64,000 bases of DNA from Asticcacaulis solisilvae (GTDB lineage Bacteria > Pseudomonadota > Alphaproteobacteria > Caulobacterales > Caulobacteraceae). Position numbers and translations under genes: made by a program. Every line of letters starts with the position of its first letter. Positions within the stretch are counted from its first letter, which is position 1. The DNA lies in the NCBI RefSeq assembly GCF_017875235.1, contig NZ_JAGGMI010000019.1:1-64000 (forward strand). The letters are read 5' to 3'. The notes under the pieces are model-generated. The model ran no database searches and was not told where the DNA came from. It worked only from the letters and a program-made list of their open reading frames with translations. Below, one piece after another: positions 1 to 10,400 of this stretch.

Positions 1-3000
1 TATAACAAACGCAACGAACTGATCGACGTCAGACGGCCCGTCAGCGTCAATCTCGACGGCACCGTCGCCAGCGGCGGCAATGTCGTCGTCGATACTACGG
101 ACTACATCCAGTTCGACACCAGCTATGGGGCGGGAACGCAGGCAAATACGACCACAGGTGTGGTTACCGTAAAAATCAGTTCCCCCAATCTGACAAATTA
201 TAGTGGTGCGGGCCCTCTTTATTTAAGAGTTTCCATAGACGGAGTCGCCCAGCCATTATTTGGTCCGTTTTCGGCTGGCGCGACGCAATTTGCATCCTAC
301 TCGTTTACTGTGGCGAATGCGCCCCCACCCGGACAAGGTGGCGGCGGTAGCGGTCAGAAAACATACTCGATAAAGGCGGAGGTCATTCAGAACTCTGTCG
401 CCCTGGCCGAGCATTTGTACCCGATACAAGCTCCGGGCGGACAGCCTGTACTTGCAAACGTCAAACCCGTGGGCAAGGCGCTGAAGTTCGCCGTTCCCAA
501 TGCGACGACGTTAACGGCCTATGTGCGTCCGGCCGGCTCTTCCGGTGGCTATACAGCCGTGACAGCGTCACAGACCTACGATCTGTTTGGTGTGCCGGTC
601 GTCGGCGGCTTCTCCGTCGATTTGACGAGGCCACCTTTCAATGCCGCCGCTAACACCAGCTGGGAAGTCAAATATCAGGCGATAGATTCAAACGGCGCAG
701 TTGTCGACGCCAAGACGGGAACGGTTGCTTTTGACGGCAACAAGACTCCGACAGTGACAAGCTTCGTGGCGATGACCGATAATCCGGTCGTAATTGTCCA
801 TAGCGACAGCTTCCAGGCTTTCAACGCTTTCGGCGAGGTCGTCAGCCAGACCGATGCGCGTGGCAATACAACAACCTTCACCTACAATGCGTTTGGCAAC
901 CTGATCAAGCGGACGGGCGCACAGGTCACGTCCGTCTCTGAAAATGACGTCGCCAGCCAGATAAACCCGGTTGATGAATATTACTACGACAAGTCCGGAC
1001 GCCAGATCGGGCATAGGGATGCCAACGGCAACCTGATGACGCAGGTGCTGCTGGCGGGAACGGGCTATGGCGGCACGGCCGGGCTTGTAACGACGCAGTA
1101 CAATCCCGATGGCGGCAGCGTCATCACGACCTACGACATTTTTGGCAACGCGCTGACCGTGACGGACGCCATCGGTGCGGTGACAGCCAACACCTACGAC
1201 AAGAACAACCGGCTGATCGAAAGCAAACACGCGGCGCGGACGGATGGCTCGCGGCTCATCGATACCTATGTCTATGACGGATTTGGCCAGCGTATCCGGC
1301 ACACCAACAATGTCCTGGGCGGCGCCGAGACAACCGATTACGATTTTCTGGGCCGTGTCACCAAATCGGTCACCTTCGGCGGCCAGACGACAAATTACAA
1401 TTTCACCTGGAACGCGAGGACCGCGACAGGCAAGGTGGTCGCCGGCCAGAGCGGTATCGGTTCGTGGACGCAGACGACGACCAATCTCGCCGGCAAGACG
1501 GCGACGACCACGACCGACTATTTCGGCAAGGTCGTCACCAGCAAGGATTTCGGCGACCACAACTATACCTACACCTACGACAAGGCTGGCCAGCTGACGC
1601 AGCAGACCAGTTCGGCGGGGCAGTCCCTGACCTATACCTACACGTCCAGCGGCCAGTTGGGCAGCGTGACGGACACAGCCACCGGCATCAAGTCGGTGTT
1701 CGGCTATGACCGCAACGGCAACCGGATCATCGAAGGCTATTCGCGCACGGGTGCAGTCGGGACGTATCAAAATTCCTATATTATCTACGACGCGCTTAAC
1801 CGCGTCACGGAGATCCGTGATGCCAATGCCAACGTCAAGTTTGCTTACGACGCCAACGGCAACCGCCGCCGGGTCCTGACGACCTATATCGACCTCGACC
1901 GGCTGGGGGCGATCACCTACCAGCCCGGCAACAGCGCGAGCAATCCGACCAAAGTCCAGGACTACTGGTACAAATACGACAGCATGGACCGCTTCACCCT
2001 GGTTAAGGGTACGATATCGGGCGGGACGATCGTTAAGGGCGGGACGGGCATAGACATCACCTATAACGCCCGCGGTGACCGGATGAGCGCGACGCATGGC
2101 TCTGACGGCCACGTCGAGACCTACAACTATACCGCTGATGGCTATCTGACGACGGTCCTGACCGGCGGTGTGCTGGGCGCCGCGCGCACGACGGACCTGC
2201 TGGGGCGGCTGACCTCCTATACCGAGTACAAGTCGAACGGTTCGTCGGTCCTGTCGACGCGGTCGATAAGCTATGACGCCGACAACCGGATCGCGTCCGA
2301 AACGACCCTGACCTACAACGACAGCGGCACCACCTTCACCAATGAGATCACCAACAGTTATCTGTCGGGCGGTGTCGATCAGGGCGTCCTGATGAGTTCG
2401 GTCAACAGGCAGTACCAGAACGGGTCGTTGACCACGACAATTAACACCACCAACAGCTATGTCTGGTGGAACCAGGCAAAGTCGGCGACGTCTTCCGTAT
2501 CGGGCCCGACCTCGGGCAATGCGACCTATAGCTATGATGCCAACGGCAATCTGAGCCAGGTCACCGATGCCGGTGTCAACCGCGTCGTGACCTATCAGAC
2601 GGACAGCTTCGGCCAGGTCCTGTCGCGCAAGCAAACGGACAACGGTGTTAAGGGCATCTGGCGCAACTTCTTCTACCTGGAAGGCAATGTCGTCGGCGAT
2701 GTCGGCAGCGACGGAGTGGCCAACCAACTGGACTATTCGCAGCAACTGACGACCAACCGCACCAACGCGAATAACTCCACAACGTCGCCCTATGTGGGCC
2801 CGTCGGGAGGTAATTTCCAGGTTTACCAGGCGCTGAATGCAACGACGGTGTCGCAGTCGGGCTCGGGCTACACGGTCATGGCCGGCGATACGCTGCAATC
2901 GGTGGCGCAGAATGTCTGGGGCGACGCTTCGCTGTGGTTCATGCTGGCCGAGGCCAATGGCTTGAGCGCCGGCAGTCAGCTGGTGGCGGGCCAAAGCCTG

Positions 3001-4965
3001 ATCATCCCGGGCAAGATCGCCAACATGCACAATGCTTCGGGTGTGTTCAAACCGTATAACGCGACGGAAGCCCTGGGGAATACGACGCCGACCCGGCCGC
3101 CGGAGCCCCAGCCGCCTGCGCCCAAGCGGGGCGGCGGCTGTGGCGTTATCGGCGATATCATCGCGACGATCATTTCGATCGTGGTCCAGGCGGTCGTGAC
3201 ACCGATCGCCGGACCGCAGGCCGGGGCTGCGGCGGGCAATGTCGCCAAGCAGGCTGTCCGGATCGCGGTCGGCAACCAGAAGAAGTTCAACTGGGCAGAA
3301 GTGGCCGCCGCCGCCATTGGCGGTCATATCGAAGGCCAGCTCGGCTGGATCAAGAATGCCAAGGGGGCGAAGGACTTCGTCGAAACGACCAGCGCCCTGC
3401 ACTCCGCCGCGCGGGCCGTGGGCAGCAGTCTGATCCATCAGGGCGCCAATATGGCGTTCGGGGTGCAGAAGAAGTTCGATTGGGTGGGACTTGCGGTCGC
3501 CGGTGTGGCGGGCGGCGTCAGCTATAGCTTCAGCGGCACGGCGTCGAAATGGGCAGGAGAGGGTAACAAGTGGGGTGCCGCCGCGATAACAGGCACCGCT
3601 TCCTTGCTGGCAGGGGCCGCGACCCGCACGCTTCTGACCCATGACAGCTTCGGCAAGAGCCTTAAAGCAGCCCTGCCCGATGCGCTTGGAACCACCATCG
3701 GAAATATGGTCAGTGATGCTGTTGTCAGTGCGATGGAGACCGGCAAGGCGACGAGATCGCTGGAACGTGCGGGACTTCCGGCGGATGCGAATGAAAACAA
3801 GACTTCTATTGAATATGTAAAAAATCTAAGGCGACAAGGAGCGTCAGAAGACCAAATTCAGCAGATACTCAGAAACGAGCACACGACATTGGGTTTATCG
3901 CTGTCTGATAAGGCTACAGTCGGTATATCTTTCGAGGAGGCGACAAGACGCGGGATAAGGGTAGTGAACCATAACGCCCATTACCTAAACCAGTCTCCCG
4001 AGGCGAGTTTAGTCGACCCCGAACGGGACAGCTTACGTTTTAAGCCATGGGACAATGAGGTCGTTGACGAAACAAGTACAGGTTCGACTGCTCACAATGG
4101 CGACATTGTTGTTACGGGGAAATACAAGGTCGGACCGAACGGGTCCGAAATTATTCAGAATAGTTTCGCTGGCGGGGGGCACCTGCTGGCCGGAGCGACT
4201 CAGCTTGCTTTGGAAAACCCTGACTTGGCAAATTTTGCATATGAGGCAGCCAAGATAACCTTAACCGGGGGACCAGTAAAAGGCATCGCATTTGAGATTG
4301 CCCAAAAGGCAGGCGGGGCTACCTTTGATAGGCTTTCGGGGCAAGCCATTGAGTATGTACAAAATTCAACCGACCAATTTGTTACTCAGCTTGCTACGGA
4401 CAAAGGCTGGGAAATCGGATTTGATATAGGTAACCGTCCCGTCTCAATCGGCCCGCAAGCATTTGGCGATGTATCAGGGAATGTCTCAGGTGTTGTCGCC
4501 AATACAGTATTGGGCGGTGGTCTTGCCGTTGTTTTGGTGAAAGGCAAATCAGTACTGTCCATTCTTGATCCGGGGAGTTCGGCTGCACGAATGAACCCGC
4601 GGGATATTCGATTTACACAGGACACTGTCAGCCCTAATTTCAGCGACGGCGGAACTATTAACGATGCCGTTGCGCAACTACGTAACGGCGCAGTGTCGGC
4701 AGATGATTTTCCCGCAATCCGCCTAGTGGAACATGACGGTAAATTATGGTCCTTAGACAACCGACGCTTGGTAGCCTTCAATGCTGCTCAGCTTGACAAT
4801 ATTCCGGTTAAGACGTTGGATATGTCAGACCCATCGGTAAGAGCAGAATTTCTGAAGAAATTTCGCCCGGTCAATGATGGCAAAAACATTGTTGTTGTTA
4901 AAGCCGGAGATCGTTCAGCTGCGCGTACGGTTCTTCGTGAGAATGGGGTATATGGTGAAAATTAA
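1..4965 (+). CDS. YD-repeat (Rhs-like) polymorphic toxin with LysM module, 5' end outside window
   Basis: The frame is open from base 1, so the gene begins upstream; an internal GTG at 160 is not a convincing start. The part seen begins in a YD-type repeat, has a non-repeat beta-rich stretch (about bases 40-780), then many repeats of the YDxxGNL type (about 830-2650). A LysM-like module follows (about 2869-3009; YTVMAGDTLQSVAQNVWGD), then a Pro-rich linker (about 3088-3130), a hydrophobic Gly/Ala block (about 3139-3250) and, after about 3725, a variable AT-richer tip. The last 120 residues contain IRFTQDTVSPNFSDGG and LWSLDNRRLVAF, a pattern I associate with ParB/sulfiredoxin-like toxin tips (inference). 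Such proteins deliver a C-terminal toxin to competitors. The classical Rhs core-end motif was not seen; LysM plus the Pro-rich linker takes its place. The start overlaps nothing, while the end overlaps the immunity candidate. Confidence 0.9.
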   Translation, partial: YNKRNELIDVRRPVSVNLDGTVASGGNVVVDTTDYIQFDTSYGAGTQANTTTGVVTVKISSPNLTNYSGAGPLYLRVSIDGVAQPLFGPFSAGATQFASYSFTVANAPPPGQGGGGSGQKTYSIKAEVIQNSVALAEHLYPIQAPGGQPVLANVKPVGKALKFAVPNATTLTAYVRPAGSSGGYTAVTASQTYDLFGVPVVGGFSVDLTRPPFNAAANTSWEVKYQAIDSNGAVVDAKTGTVAFDGNKTPTVTSFVAMTDNPVVIVHSDSFQAFNAFGEVVSQTDARGNTTTFTYNAFGNLIKRTGAQVTSVSENDVASQINPVDEYYYDKSGRQIGHRDANGNLMTQVLLAGTGYGGTAGLVTTQYNPDGGSVITTYDIFGNALTVTDAIGAVTANTYDKNNRLIESKHAARTDGSRLIDTYVYDGFGQRIRHTNNVLGGAETTDYDFLGRVTKSVTFGGQTTNYNFTWNARTATGKVVAGQSGIGSWTQTTTNLAGKTATTTTDYFGKVVTSKDFGDHNYTYTYDKAGQLTQQTSSAGQSLTYTYTSSGQLGSVTDTATGIKSVFGYDRNGNRIIEGYSRTGAVGTYQNSYIIYDALNRVTEIRDANANVKFAYDANGNRRRVLTTYIDLDRLGAITYQPGNSASNPTKVQDYWYKYDSMDRFTLVKGTISGGTIVKGGTGIDITYNARGDRMSATHGSDGHVETYNYTADGYLTTVLTGGVLGAARTTDLLGRLTSYTEYKSNGSSVLSTRSISYDADNRIASETTLTYNDSGTTFTNEITNSYLSGGVDQGVLMSSVNRQYQNGSLTTTINTTNSYVWWNQAKSATSSVSGPTSGNATYSYDANGNLSQVTDAGVNRVVTYQTDSFGQVLSRKQTDNGVKGIWRNFFYLEGNVVGDVGSDGVANQLDYSQQLTTNRTNANNSTTSPYVGPSGGNFQVYQALNATTVSQSGSGYTVMAGDTLQSVAQNVWGDASLWFMLAEANGLSAGSQLVAGQSLIIPGKIANMHNASGVFKPYNATEALGNTTPTRPPEPQPPAPKRGGGCGVIGDIIATIISIVVQAVVTPIAGPQAGAAAGNVAKQAVRIAVGNQKKFNWAEVAAAAIGGHIEGQLGWIKNAKGAKDFVETTSALHSAARAVGSSLIHQGANMAFGVQKKFDWVGLAVAGVAGGVSYSFSGTASKWAGEGNKWGAAAITGTASLLAGAATRTLLTHDSFGKSLKAALPDALGTTIGNMVSDAVVSAMETGKATRSLERAGLPADANENKTSIEYVKNLRRQGASEDQIQQILRNEHTTLGLSLSDKATVGISFEEATRRGIRVVNHNAHYLNQSPEASLVDPERDSLRFKPWDNEVVDETSTGSTAHNGDIVVTGKYKVGPNGSEIIQNSFAGGGHLLAGATQLALENPDLANFAYEAAKITLTGGPVKGIAFEIAQKAGGATFDRLSGQAIEYVQNSTDQFVTQLATDKGWEIGFDIGNRPVSIGPQAFGDVSGNVSGVVANTVLGGGLAVVLVKGKSVLSILDPGSSAARMNPRDIRFTQDTVSPNFSDGGTINDAVAQLRNGAVSADDFPAIRLVEHDGKLWSLDNRRLVAFNAAQLDNIPVKTLDMSDPSVRAEFLKKFRPVNDGKNIVVVKAGDRSAARTVLRENGVYGEN

Positions 4966-5365
4966 AGATGCCGAATTTCGAGAAAAGCATTTGGAACTCG
5001 GAGACGTGTGGGTATGGTCATCGGATTTTCACGAAAGCGAGGACTCGCTGGTGCCGATACCTCTTACCGAAGAGGCGTTAGCAAATGCTGACTCATTATT
5101 AATTCGTTCGCGGTTTCTCACGGCTTTAGGTAATCAATTGCAAGGATTTATTGTCTATACTATGGGAACCGAAGATGTCTTTGCTATAGAGGTCTTGAAG
5201 GGCGATCAGAGGTTTACATTTAACAAATTTGCTTCTGTTTATTCGCGGGCTGAACTGGAGCGTCTCGCGTCTTTTTTGGAGGAAAATGTTGAACATTTGT
5301 TGCCGATCAAGTACAACATAGTTCCGAAAGAGCTTAATATATCGCCAGGGCTTTTCTCATTTTGA
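4952..5365 (+). CDS. Candidate immunity protein for the first toxin tip
   Basis: This 137-residue acidic, soluble protein has no signal peptide. I do not recognise its family. Its ATG lies inside the 3' end of the toxin gene (14-nt overlap; another in-frame ATG at 4943 would give 23 nt). That translational coupling is the usual arrangement of a polymorphic toxin and its immunity gene. The coding DNA is AT-richer than the toxin core, as expected for an exchangeable tip cassette. The immunity role rests on position only. Confidence 0.7.
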   Translation: MVKIKDAEFREKHLELGDVWVWSSDFHESEDSLVPIPLTEEALANADSLLIRSRFLTALGNQLQGFIVYTMGTEDVFAIEVLKGDQRFTFNKFASVYSRAELERLASFLEENVEHLLPIKYNIVPKELNISPGLFSF

Positions 5366-5399
5366 GAAATCGATATAGAGGCCCGGGGAGTAGTAGGCA

Positions 5400-5426
5400 G
5401 AATAGGGGACAGGAGTGACATTCCCC
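5400..5426. repeat. Cassette-boundary sequence with small palindrome
   Basis: A GAATAGGGGA decamer (5400-5409) overlaps a short inverted repeat GGGGA/TCCCC (5405-5409 and 5422-5426). The same decamer recurs at 7408-7417, just ahead of the next displaced toxin cassette. Both copies sit where an immunity gene ends and recycled YD-repeat coding sequence resumes, so they may mark recombination joints. Confidence 0.4.
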
Positions 5427-5449
5427 ACTTACATTCCCATCACCACCGC

Positions 5450-5686
5450 GGCGCGCTGGGGGCGGCACGCACGATCGACCTATTGAGCCGGGTGAGCGCC
5501 TACACCGAATACCAATTAGACGGCACGACGGTTCTGTCGACGCGGTCGATGACCTATGACGGCGACAATCGCGTGACAGCGCAGACCGACATCACCTATG
5601 TCACGGTCACCTATACCAGCCAGATCACCAACGACTACAGGCTGCCCAGCGGTTCGACCTATACGGGGCGGACCAGGGGGCTCTGA
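5450..5686 (+). pseudogene. YD-repeat fragment, frameshifted
   Basis: The translation resembles the intact toxin from about base 2165 onward (LGAART.DLL.R, YTEY, VLSTRS). It has no upstream core. The reading frame ends at 5686, but the homologous reading (DQGALTHTRKVQSQSG, then YSFVWW.QAK) continues in a different frame from about 5665, so a frameshift lies near 5660-5670. It is the front part of an orphan tip cassette that continues in the 5785-6600 frame. Confidence 0.7.
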
Positions 5687-5784
5687 CGCACACGCGCAAG
5701 GTCCAGAGCCAGAGCGGGTCTTCGACGACGACGACGATCGACACCGACTACAGCTTTGTCTGGTGGGGCCAGGCCAAGACGTCG

Positions 5785-6600
5785 GTGATCACCGTCAAGA
5801 CCAACTCGGCCGAACGGCTGCCGGGCAAGTCGACCAACACCTACGACGTCAACGGCAATATCGACGCCAATTACGACGCAAGCAAATTAGGCGTGAACAT
5901 TGCGCCTGGGCTTCCAAACGCCGGAACAATCGTCAAGCCGATGAGAGGTCTGGTTGCCGACGGCCTCAACTATGCCGGCGATACCTTCACGGGTAAGGCC
6001 AACCCCATAGCGGACAGCGGAAGGCTTGCCGGCAACTACATTGACGGCTGGAAGGCCACGGCGGCTCAAGGTCCGGAGGCTTTTGCCAAAAGGCTCGGTA
6101 ACGTCAGCGGCAGTGCCGCTTTCGAGGTGGGATCGATGGCTCTTCCCGCCACCAAGTTAAGTAAGCTGAGCACCCTCTCGAAGATGGGAGGCACCGCCGA
6201 ACGCCTCGTCGCCAGGGAGGTTGTGGTGGCAGAGACGACAGGTCCTCGCTTGATCGGGTCATATACCCCATCCGCAAACCTTAAATTTGGCACGACACTC
6301 TTCGGTGATGAGGCGCACGCACCCGCTAGTCGGATGTTGACGGACGAGCTAACATCTCGCGGTGTGCCTTTAGGATCGATTATCGATCGAACCGGGCCGG
6401 GATTAAGAGGCGTGGACATGTCGATTGACCCGATCTACGCCAAAAAACTCGGTTTCGAACATATAGAAATTAAGCCTAATTCCGAATCTGGATTGAGTAC
6501 TATGAATAGGCAGATCAGAAAATGGGATTACGATCCCAGATCAGTTCGCCCGGTTACCTACGATGCGAATGGCAATATCAGGGATGGATTTAATTTCTAA
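5785..6600 (+). CDS. Orphan toxin tip, possible PD-(D/E)xK-type nuclease
   Basis: This frame (GTG at 5785, up to 271 residues) is the continuation of the broken YD-repeat fragment. About 20 residues after YDVNGNID it jumps to a linker nearly identical to that at 9725-10085 (GVNIAPGLPNAG through LSKLSTLSK), so an internal deletion fused a YD repeat to a tip linker. The unique tip starts near 6235. It contains GLRGVDMSIDP and, about 15 residues on, HIEIKPNSESG followed by a Q-rich helix. A D...ExK pair before such a helix is typical of restriction-endonuclease-fold toxins (inference from motif only). With no secretion or YD core it is unlikely to be delivered alone; it is better seen as a stored tip or relic. 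It is followed with 1-nt overlap by a partner gene. Confidence 0.6.
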   Translation: MITVKTNSAERLPGKSTNTYDVNGNIDANYDASKLGVNIAPGLPNAGTIVKPMRGLVADGLNYAGDTFTGKANPIADSGRLAGNYIDGWKATAAQGPEAFAKRLGNVSGSAAFEVGSMALPATKLSKLSTLSKMGGTAERLVAREVVVAETTGPRLIGSYTPSANLKFGTTLFGDEAHAPASRMLTDELTSRGVPLGSIIDRTGPGLRGVDMSIDPIYAKKLGFEHIEIKPNSESGLSTMNRQIRKWDYDPRSVRPVTYDANGNIRDGFNF

Positions 6601-7349
6601 TGGAAGCACTTGATTACTTCATGGAAGGCCGTTTCAGCGAAGCGATTGATGCTTTTCGCTGTAAACTAACGAATGAACCTGACGATATTGCGTGGGTTGA
6701 CGGTTTGGCAAAGTCTTATTGTGAGGTGGGCGACTTTGTGGCAGCGCTTCCTTTTCTGGAGCATGTTCATAATTATCAGAAGGCGAAAAATCCGGACAGC
6801 CCCGGACAGCAACTCCAACTTAGTTGTGCTTACTGGTGTCTTGATGATCGTGCTCGTGCGATAGCACTCACACGAGAGCTGTGCGCCAGTATTCTTGATC
6901 GATCAATCAATATGGCTCCCGATCAGGCCGGCGGAGCTACCTTCGGACTCATTTTGCATTATATGAGCGCAACAACAGGTGACGTAGACAATTACGAATA
7001 TGCGCTCGATTATCTACGTAAACTTAACATCAAATATGACAAACGACCGACGCAATTTCGCTATCCCGTCCTTACTGTAAAGCAGGTATTAGGAGAGGTG
7101 AGCTTTGAGGATGTTCTGGAGGGAGTTACCAACGAGCGGACGCTGGCCGCCGCTCTTCGGGCCACAGTAACAAGTCGTCTAGTGAAGAGCGAACTCGGTA
7201 TTGCGCTTTTCCACGACGGCACACTGCAACGCATAACAGACAACGAAATCGGCTGCCGGAAGCGTATGAGCCAAGTGTTTGAATTGGGCTATCAGACAGA
7301 GTCCATACGATGGTATCTTGCGCGTAATGAGATAGCCAAGTTTAAATAA
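6600..7349 (+). CDS. TPR-like candidate immunity protein for the nuclease-like tip
   Basis: This 249-residue soluble protein starts at an ATG that overlaps the TAA of the preceding tip by one base (TAATG). Its first 100 residues read as helix pairs of tetratricopeptide type (GRFSEAIDAFRCKL, then VGDFVAALPFLEHV, then LDDRARAIALTREL). The C-terminal part ends with GYQTESIRWYLARNEIAKFK. TPR-like proteins are known as immunity partners of nuclease-type toxin tips, and coupling to the tip supports that role. The base composition is AT-richer than the surrounding YD-repeat DNA, consistent with transfer of the pair as a unit. Confidence 0.65.
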   Translation: MEALDYFMEGRFSEAIDAFRCKLTNEPDDIAWVDGLAKSYCEVGDFVAALPFLEHVHNYQKAKNPDSPGQQLQLSCAYWCLDDRARAIALTRELCASILDRSINMAPDQAGGATFGLILHYMSATTGDVDNYEYALDYLRKLNIKYDKRPTQFRYPVLTVKQVLGEVSFEDVLEGVTNERTLAAALRATVTSRLVKSELGIALFHDGTLQRITDNEIGCRKRMSQVFELGYQTESIRWYLARNEIAKFK

Positions 7350-7360
7350 GGGCTTCTCTG

Positions 7361-7374
7361 TTGCCGCAGAGAGC
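7361..7374. repeat. 14-bp direct repeat after immunity gene, copy 1
   Basis: TTGCCGCAGAGAGC follows the TPR-like immunity gene by 11 bp. An identical 14-mer lies at 10973-10986, 5 bp after the third immunity gene. Position just past each immunity stop suggests a shared cassette end. Confidence 0.6.
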
Positions 7375-7407
7375 TCGGTAACCAAAACGGGAATAGGAGG
7401 ACGGACG

Positions 7408-7417
7408 GAATAGGGGA
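7408..7417. repeat. Cassette-boundary decamer, second copy
   Basis: GAATAGGGGA is identical to 5400-5409 and lies 25 bp before the ATG at 7433; homology to the intact toxin resumes about 6 bp after it, near 7424. Confidence 0.4.
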
Positions 7418-7432
7418 AACCGTGGCGACCGG

Positions 7433-10400
7433 ATGAGCGCGACCCACGGTTCCGACGGCCATGTCGAAACCTATGCCTACACGGCCGATGGCTATCTCAA
7501 GACGGTTCTGACTGGCGGAGTGCTGGGGGCAGCGCGCGTGACCGACGTGCTGGGCCGCCTGACCTCCTATACCGAGTACAAGGCAAACGGCGCAACGGTC
7601 CTGTCGACGCGGTCGGCGACCTACGACGCCGACAGCCGGGTCACTTTCGAAACGACCCAGACCTACAACGACAATGGTACCAACTATACCAATGAGATAA
7701 CCAACAACTACCTGTCCGGCGGGGTCGAACAGGGCGTCGTGATGAGTTCGGTTAATAAGCAGTACCAGAACGGGTCGCTGGTCAAGACGATCAATAGCAG
7801 TAACAGCTATGTCTGGTGGAACCAGGCAAAATCGTCGACCTCTTCTGTCTCGGGTCCAACTTCGGGCACAGCGACCTATAGCTACGACGCCAACGGCAAT
7901 CTTAGCCAGGTCAACGACGCCGGCGTCAGCCGTGTTGTGACCTATCAGACCGACAGCTTCGGCCAGGTCCTGTCGCGCAAGGAAACCAACAGCGGCAATA
8001 AGGGCGCGTACCGCAACTTCTTCTATCTGGAAGGCCACGTCGTCGGCGACGTCGGCAATGATCTGCTGGCCAGCCAAACGGACTATGCGCAACAACTGGC
8101 AACCAACCGCAATAACGCAACCTATCCCAGCACGTCAGCCTATACGGCGACGCCGGTAACCGGGGTCGGCGGTACATTCCATAACTACCAGGCGCTGAAC
8201 ACGACATCGGTCGCGCAATCGGGCAGCACCTACACTGTGATGGCTGGCGATACGCTGCAATCGGTGGCGCAGAATGTCTGGGGCGATGCTTCGCTGTGGT
8301 TCATGCTCGCTGAAGCCAATGGCCTGAGCGGCAACAGCATGCTTGCGGCAGGGCAGAGCCTGACAATCCCGGGCAAGATCGCCAACATGCATAACGCGTC
8401 TGGCTTGTTCAAGCCGTACAATGCGTCCGACGCCATGGGCAATACCACGCCCACCCGGCCGCCCGAGCCCCAGCCGCCTGCGCCCAAGCGGGGCGGCGGC
8501 TGTGGCGTTATCGGCGATATCATCGCGACGATCATCTCAATCGTGGTCCAGGCGGTCGTGACACCGATCGCCGGACCGCAGGCAGGTGCTGCCGCAGGCA
8601 ACATCGTCAAGCAGGGCTTCCGCATTGCGGTCGGCAACCAGAAGAAGTTCAACTGGGCGGAAGTGGCCGCCGCCGCCATAGGCGCGCACTTCGAGGCCGA
8701 ACTTGGCTGGATCAAGAACGCCAAGGGCTATGATTTCAAGGAGTTGACAGGGTCGTTACACTCCGCGGCGCGTAGCGTGGGCAGCAGCATAATTCGTCAG
8801 GGCGCCAATATGGCGTTCGGCGTGCAGAAGAGCTTCGACTGGACAAGCCTTGCCGTGGCCGGTGTGGCGGGCGGGGTCACCTATGGCTTCAGCGGGATAG
8901 CGTCGGACTTGGCCAGGGGTAACAAGCTAGGTACGGCCGCGTTGACGGGCACGGCCTCGTTGCTGGCCGGCGCGGCGACCCGCAGCATCCTGACCGGCGA
9001 CAGCTTCGGCAAGAGCGTAAGGGACGCCCTGCCGGACGCCATTGGAAGCACCATCGGCGGCATGATCAGTGATGCGGTTTTGAGTTCGGCGAAGAAAGCT
9101 GGTCATTCTGACTATGACTCTCTCTTTGACAGGCTTGCGAGGGAACAAGGCTATGCCGGCTCAACCCACGCAAGTTATTCCTCAGACGTAATCAGCGGAG
9201 GGGCTGGAGATAATTGGCTTATGGGGGGCACAGGACGCCGGGGGTTCTGGAGCCACCTTTGGAGCGGGGCCAAGAATGTCGTGGGCGCCATAGGTAATTT
9301 CCTTGGCATCACTGACGGCAAACCAGGGTGGCAACCCACGACTACGAACACTGCGTCGAACTTCAGTGTTTCGAGACCAGGCGGTGGCTCAGGTGCGGAA
9401 ACTGATGTTGTCACCATCACCGGCCAGAAGCGGTCTTGGTGGGACAAGACCAGGTCGTGGATATCGACGACGTACAGCAACATCAAGTCGAGCGCGGCGG
9501 ATATGCTCAGAAATGCCGCGTACCGTGCTCCGGAAACGCAATTTTTCCATTGGAGCGCACAGCAGCTTGACCGTGGCGGCCATAAGGGGCTAGCGACGCT
9601 TAGCCGCAGCATCGGAACCTACAATGCCGAGTTCAAGATCGGTGCGGTTCAAGCGCTTGGGGGGGCGGTCGAAGGCATTGGCAGCTTGGCCTATAACGGC
9701 AATCCGATCGCCTGGGCCAATTACGGCGCAAGCAAATTGGGCGTGAACATTGCGCCTGGGCTTCCAAACGCCGGAACAATCGTCGAGCCGATGAGAGGTC
9801 TGGTTGCCGACGGCCTCAACTATGCCGGGGATACCATCACAGGTAAAGCCAATCCCATAGCGGACGGCGGAAGGCTTGCCGACAACTACATTGACGGCTG
9901 GAAGGCCACGGCGGCACAGGGCCCGGAGGCCTTTGCCAAAAGGCTCGGCAATGTCAGCGGCAGTGCCGCTTTCGAGGTGGGATCGATGGCTCTTCCCGCC
10001 ACCAAGTTAAGTAAGCTGAGCACCCTCTCGAAGGTGGGAGGCACCACGGAACGCCTCATCGCCAGGGAGGTTGTTGTTGCGGAAAGGGCGTTAGGAGGAT
10101 CGGAAGGGTTACCATATGCTAGGACAGTGCTGGACGGAGGCTCGGGGCGTGCTATAGCCGGACATGGTGAATACAGACTCGGTTCCGGAGATTTCGTTGT
10201 CCCTGAAGGTACTGCCATCACCTTGCCAAGAGAGGGTATAAGCATCCTAGATGAGACTGGTCAGTTCATGGAGCGAGGTGATTGGGAAGGTTTAGCCGCC
10301 GCCGCGCAGCGGAATCCCCGTATTGCCAACGACATTGAAGGCATGACAACATATTTGCCGGGCAGTACAATTCCAGATTACACTTTGCGAGCGCCCAACG

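Noticed and set aside
830..2650. Tandem repeat array that could suggest CRISPR or satellite DNA
   Set aside because: The periodicity is in the protein (YD repeats); DNA units vary in length and sequence and lie inside one reading frame.
688..3642. 984-codon open frame on the minus strand
   Set aside because: It is antisense to the YD-repeat toxin; its residue mix is Arg/Val/Gly-rich and repetitive, mirroring the codon pattern of the sense gene. No ribosome site or family match.
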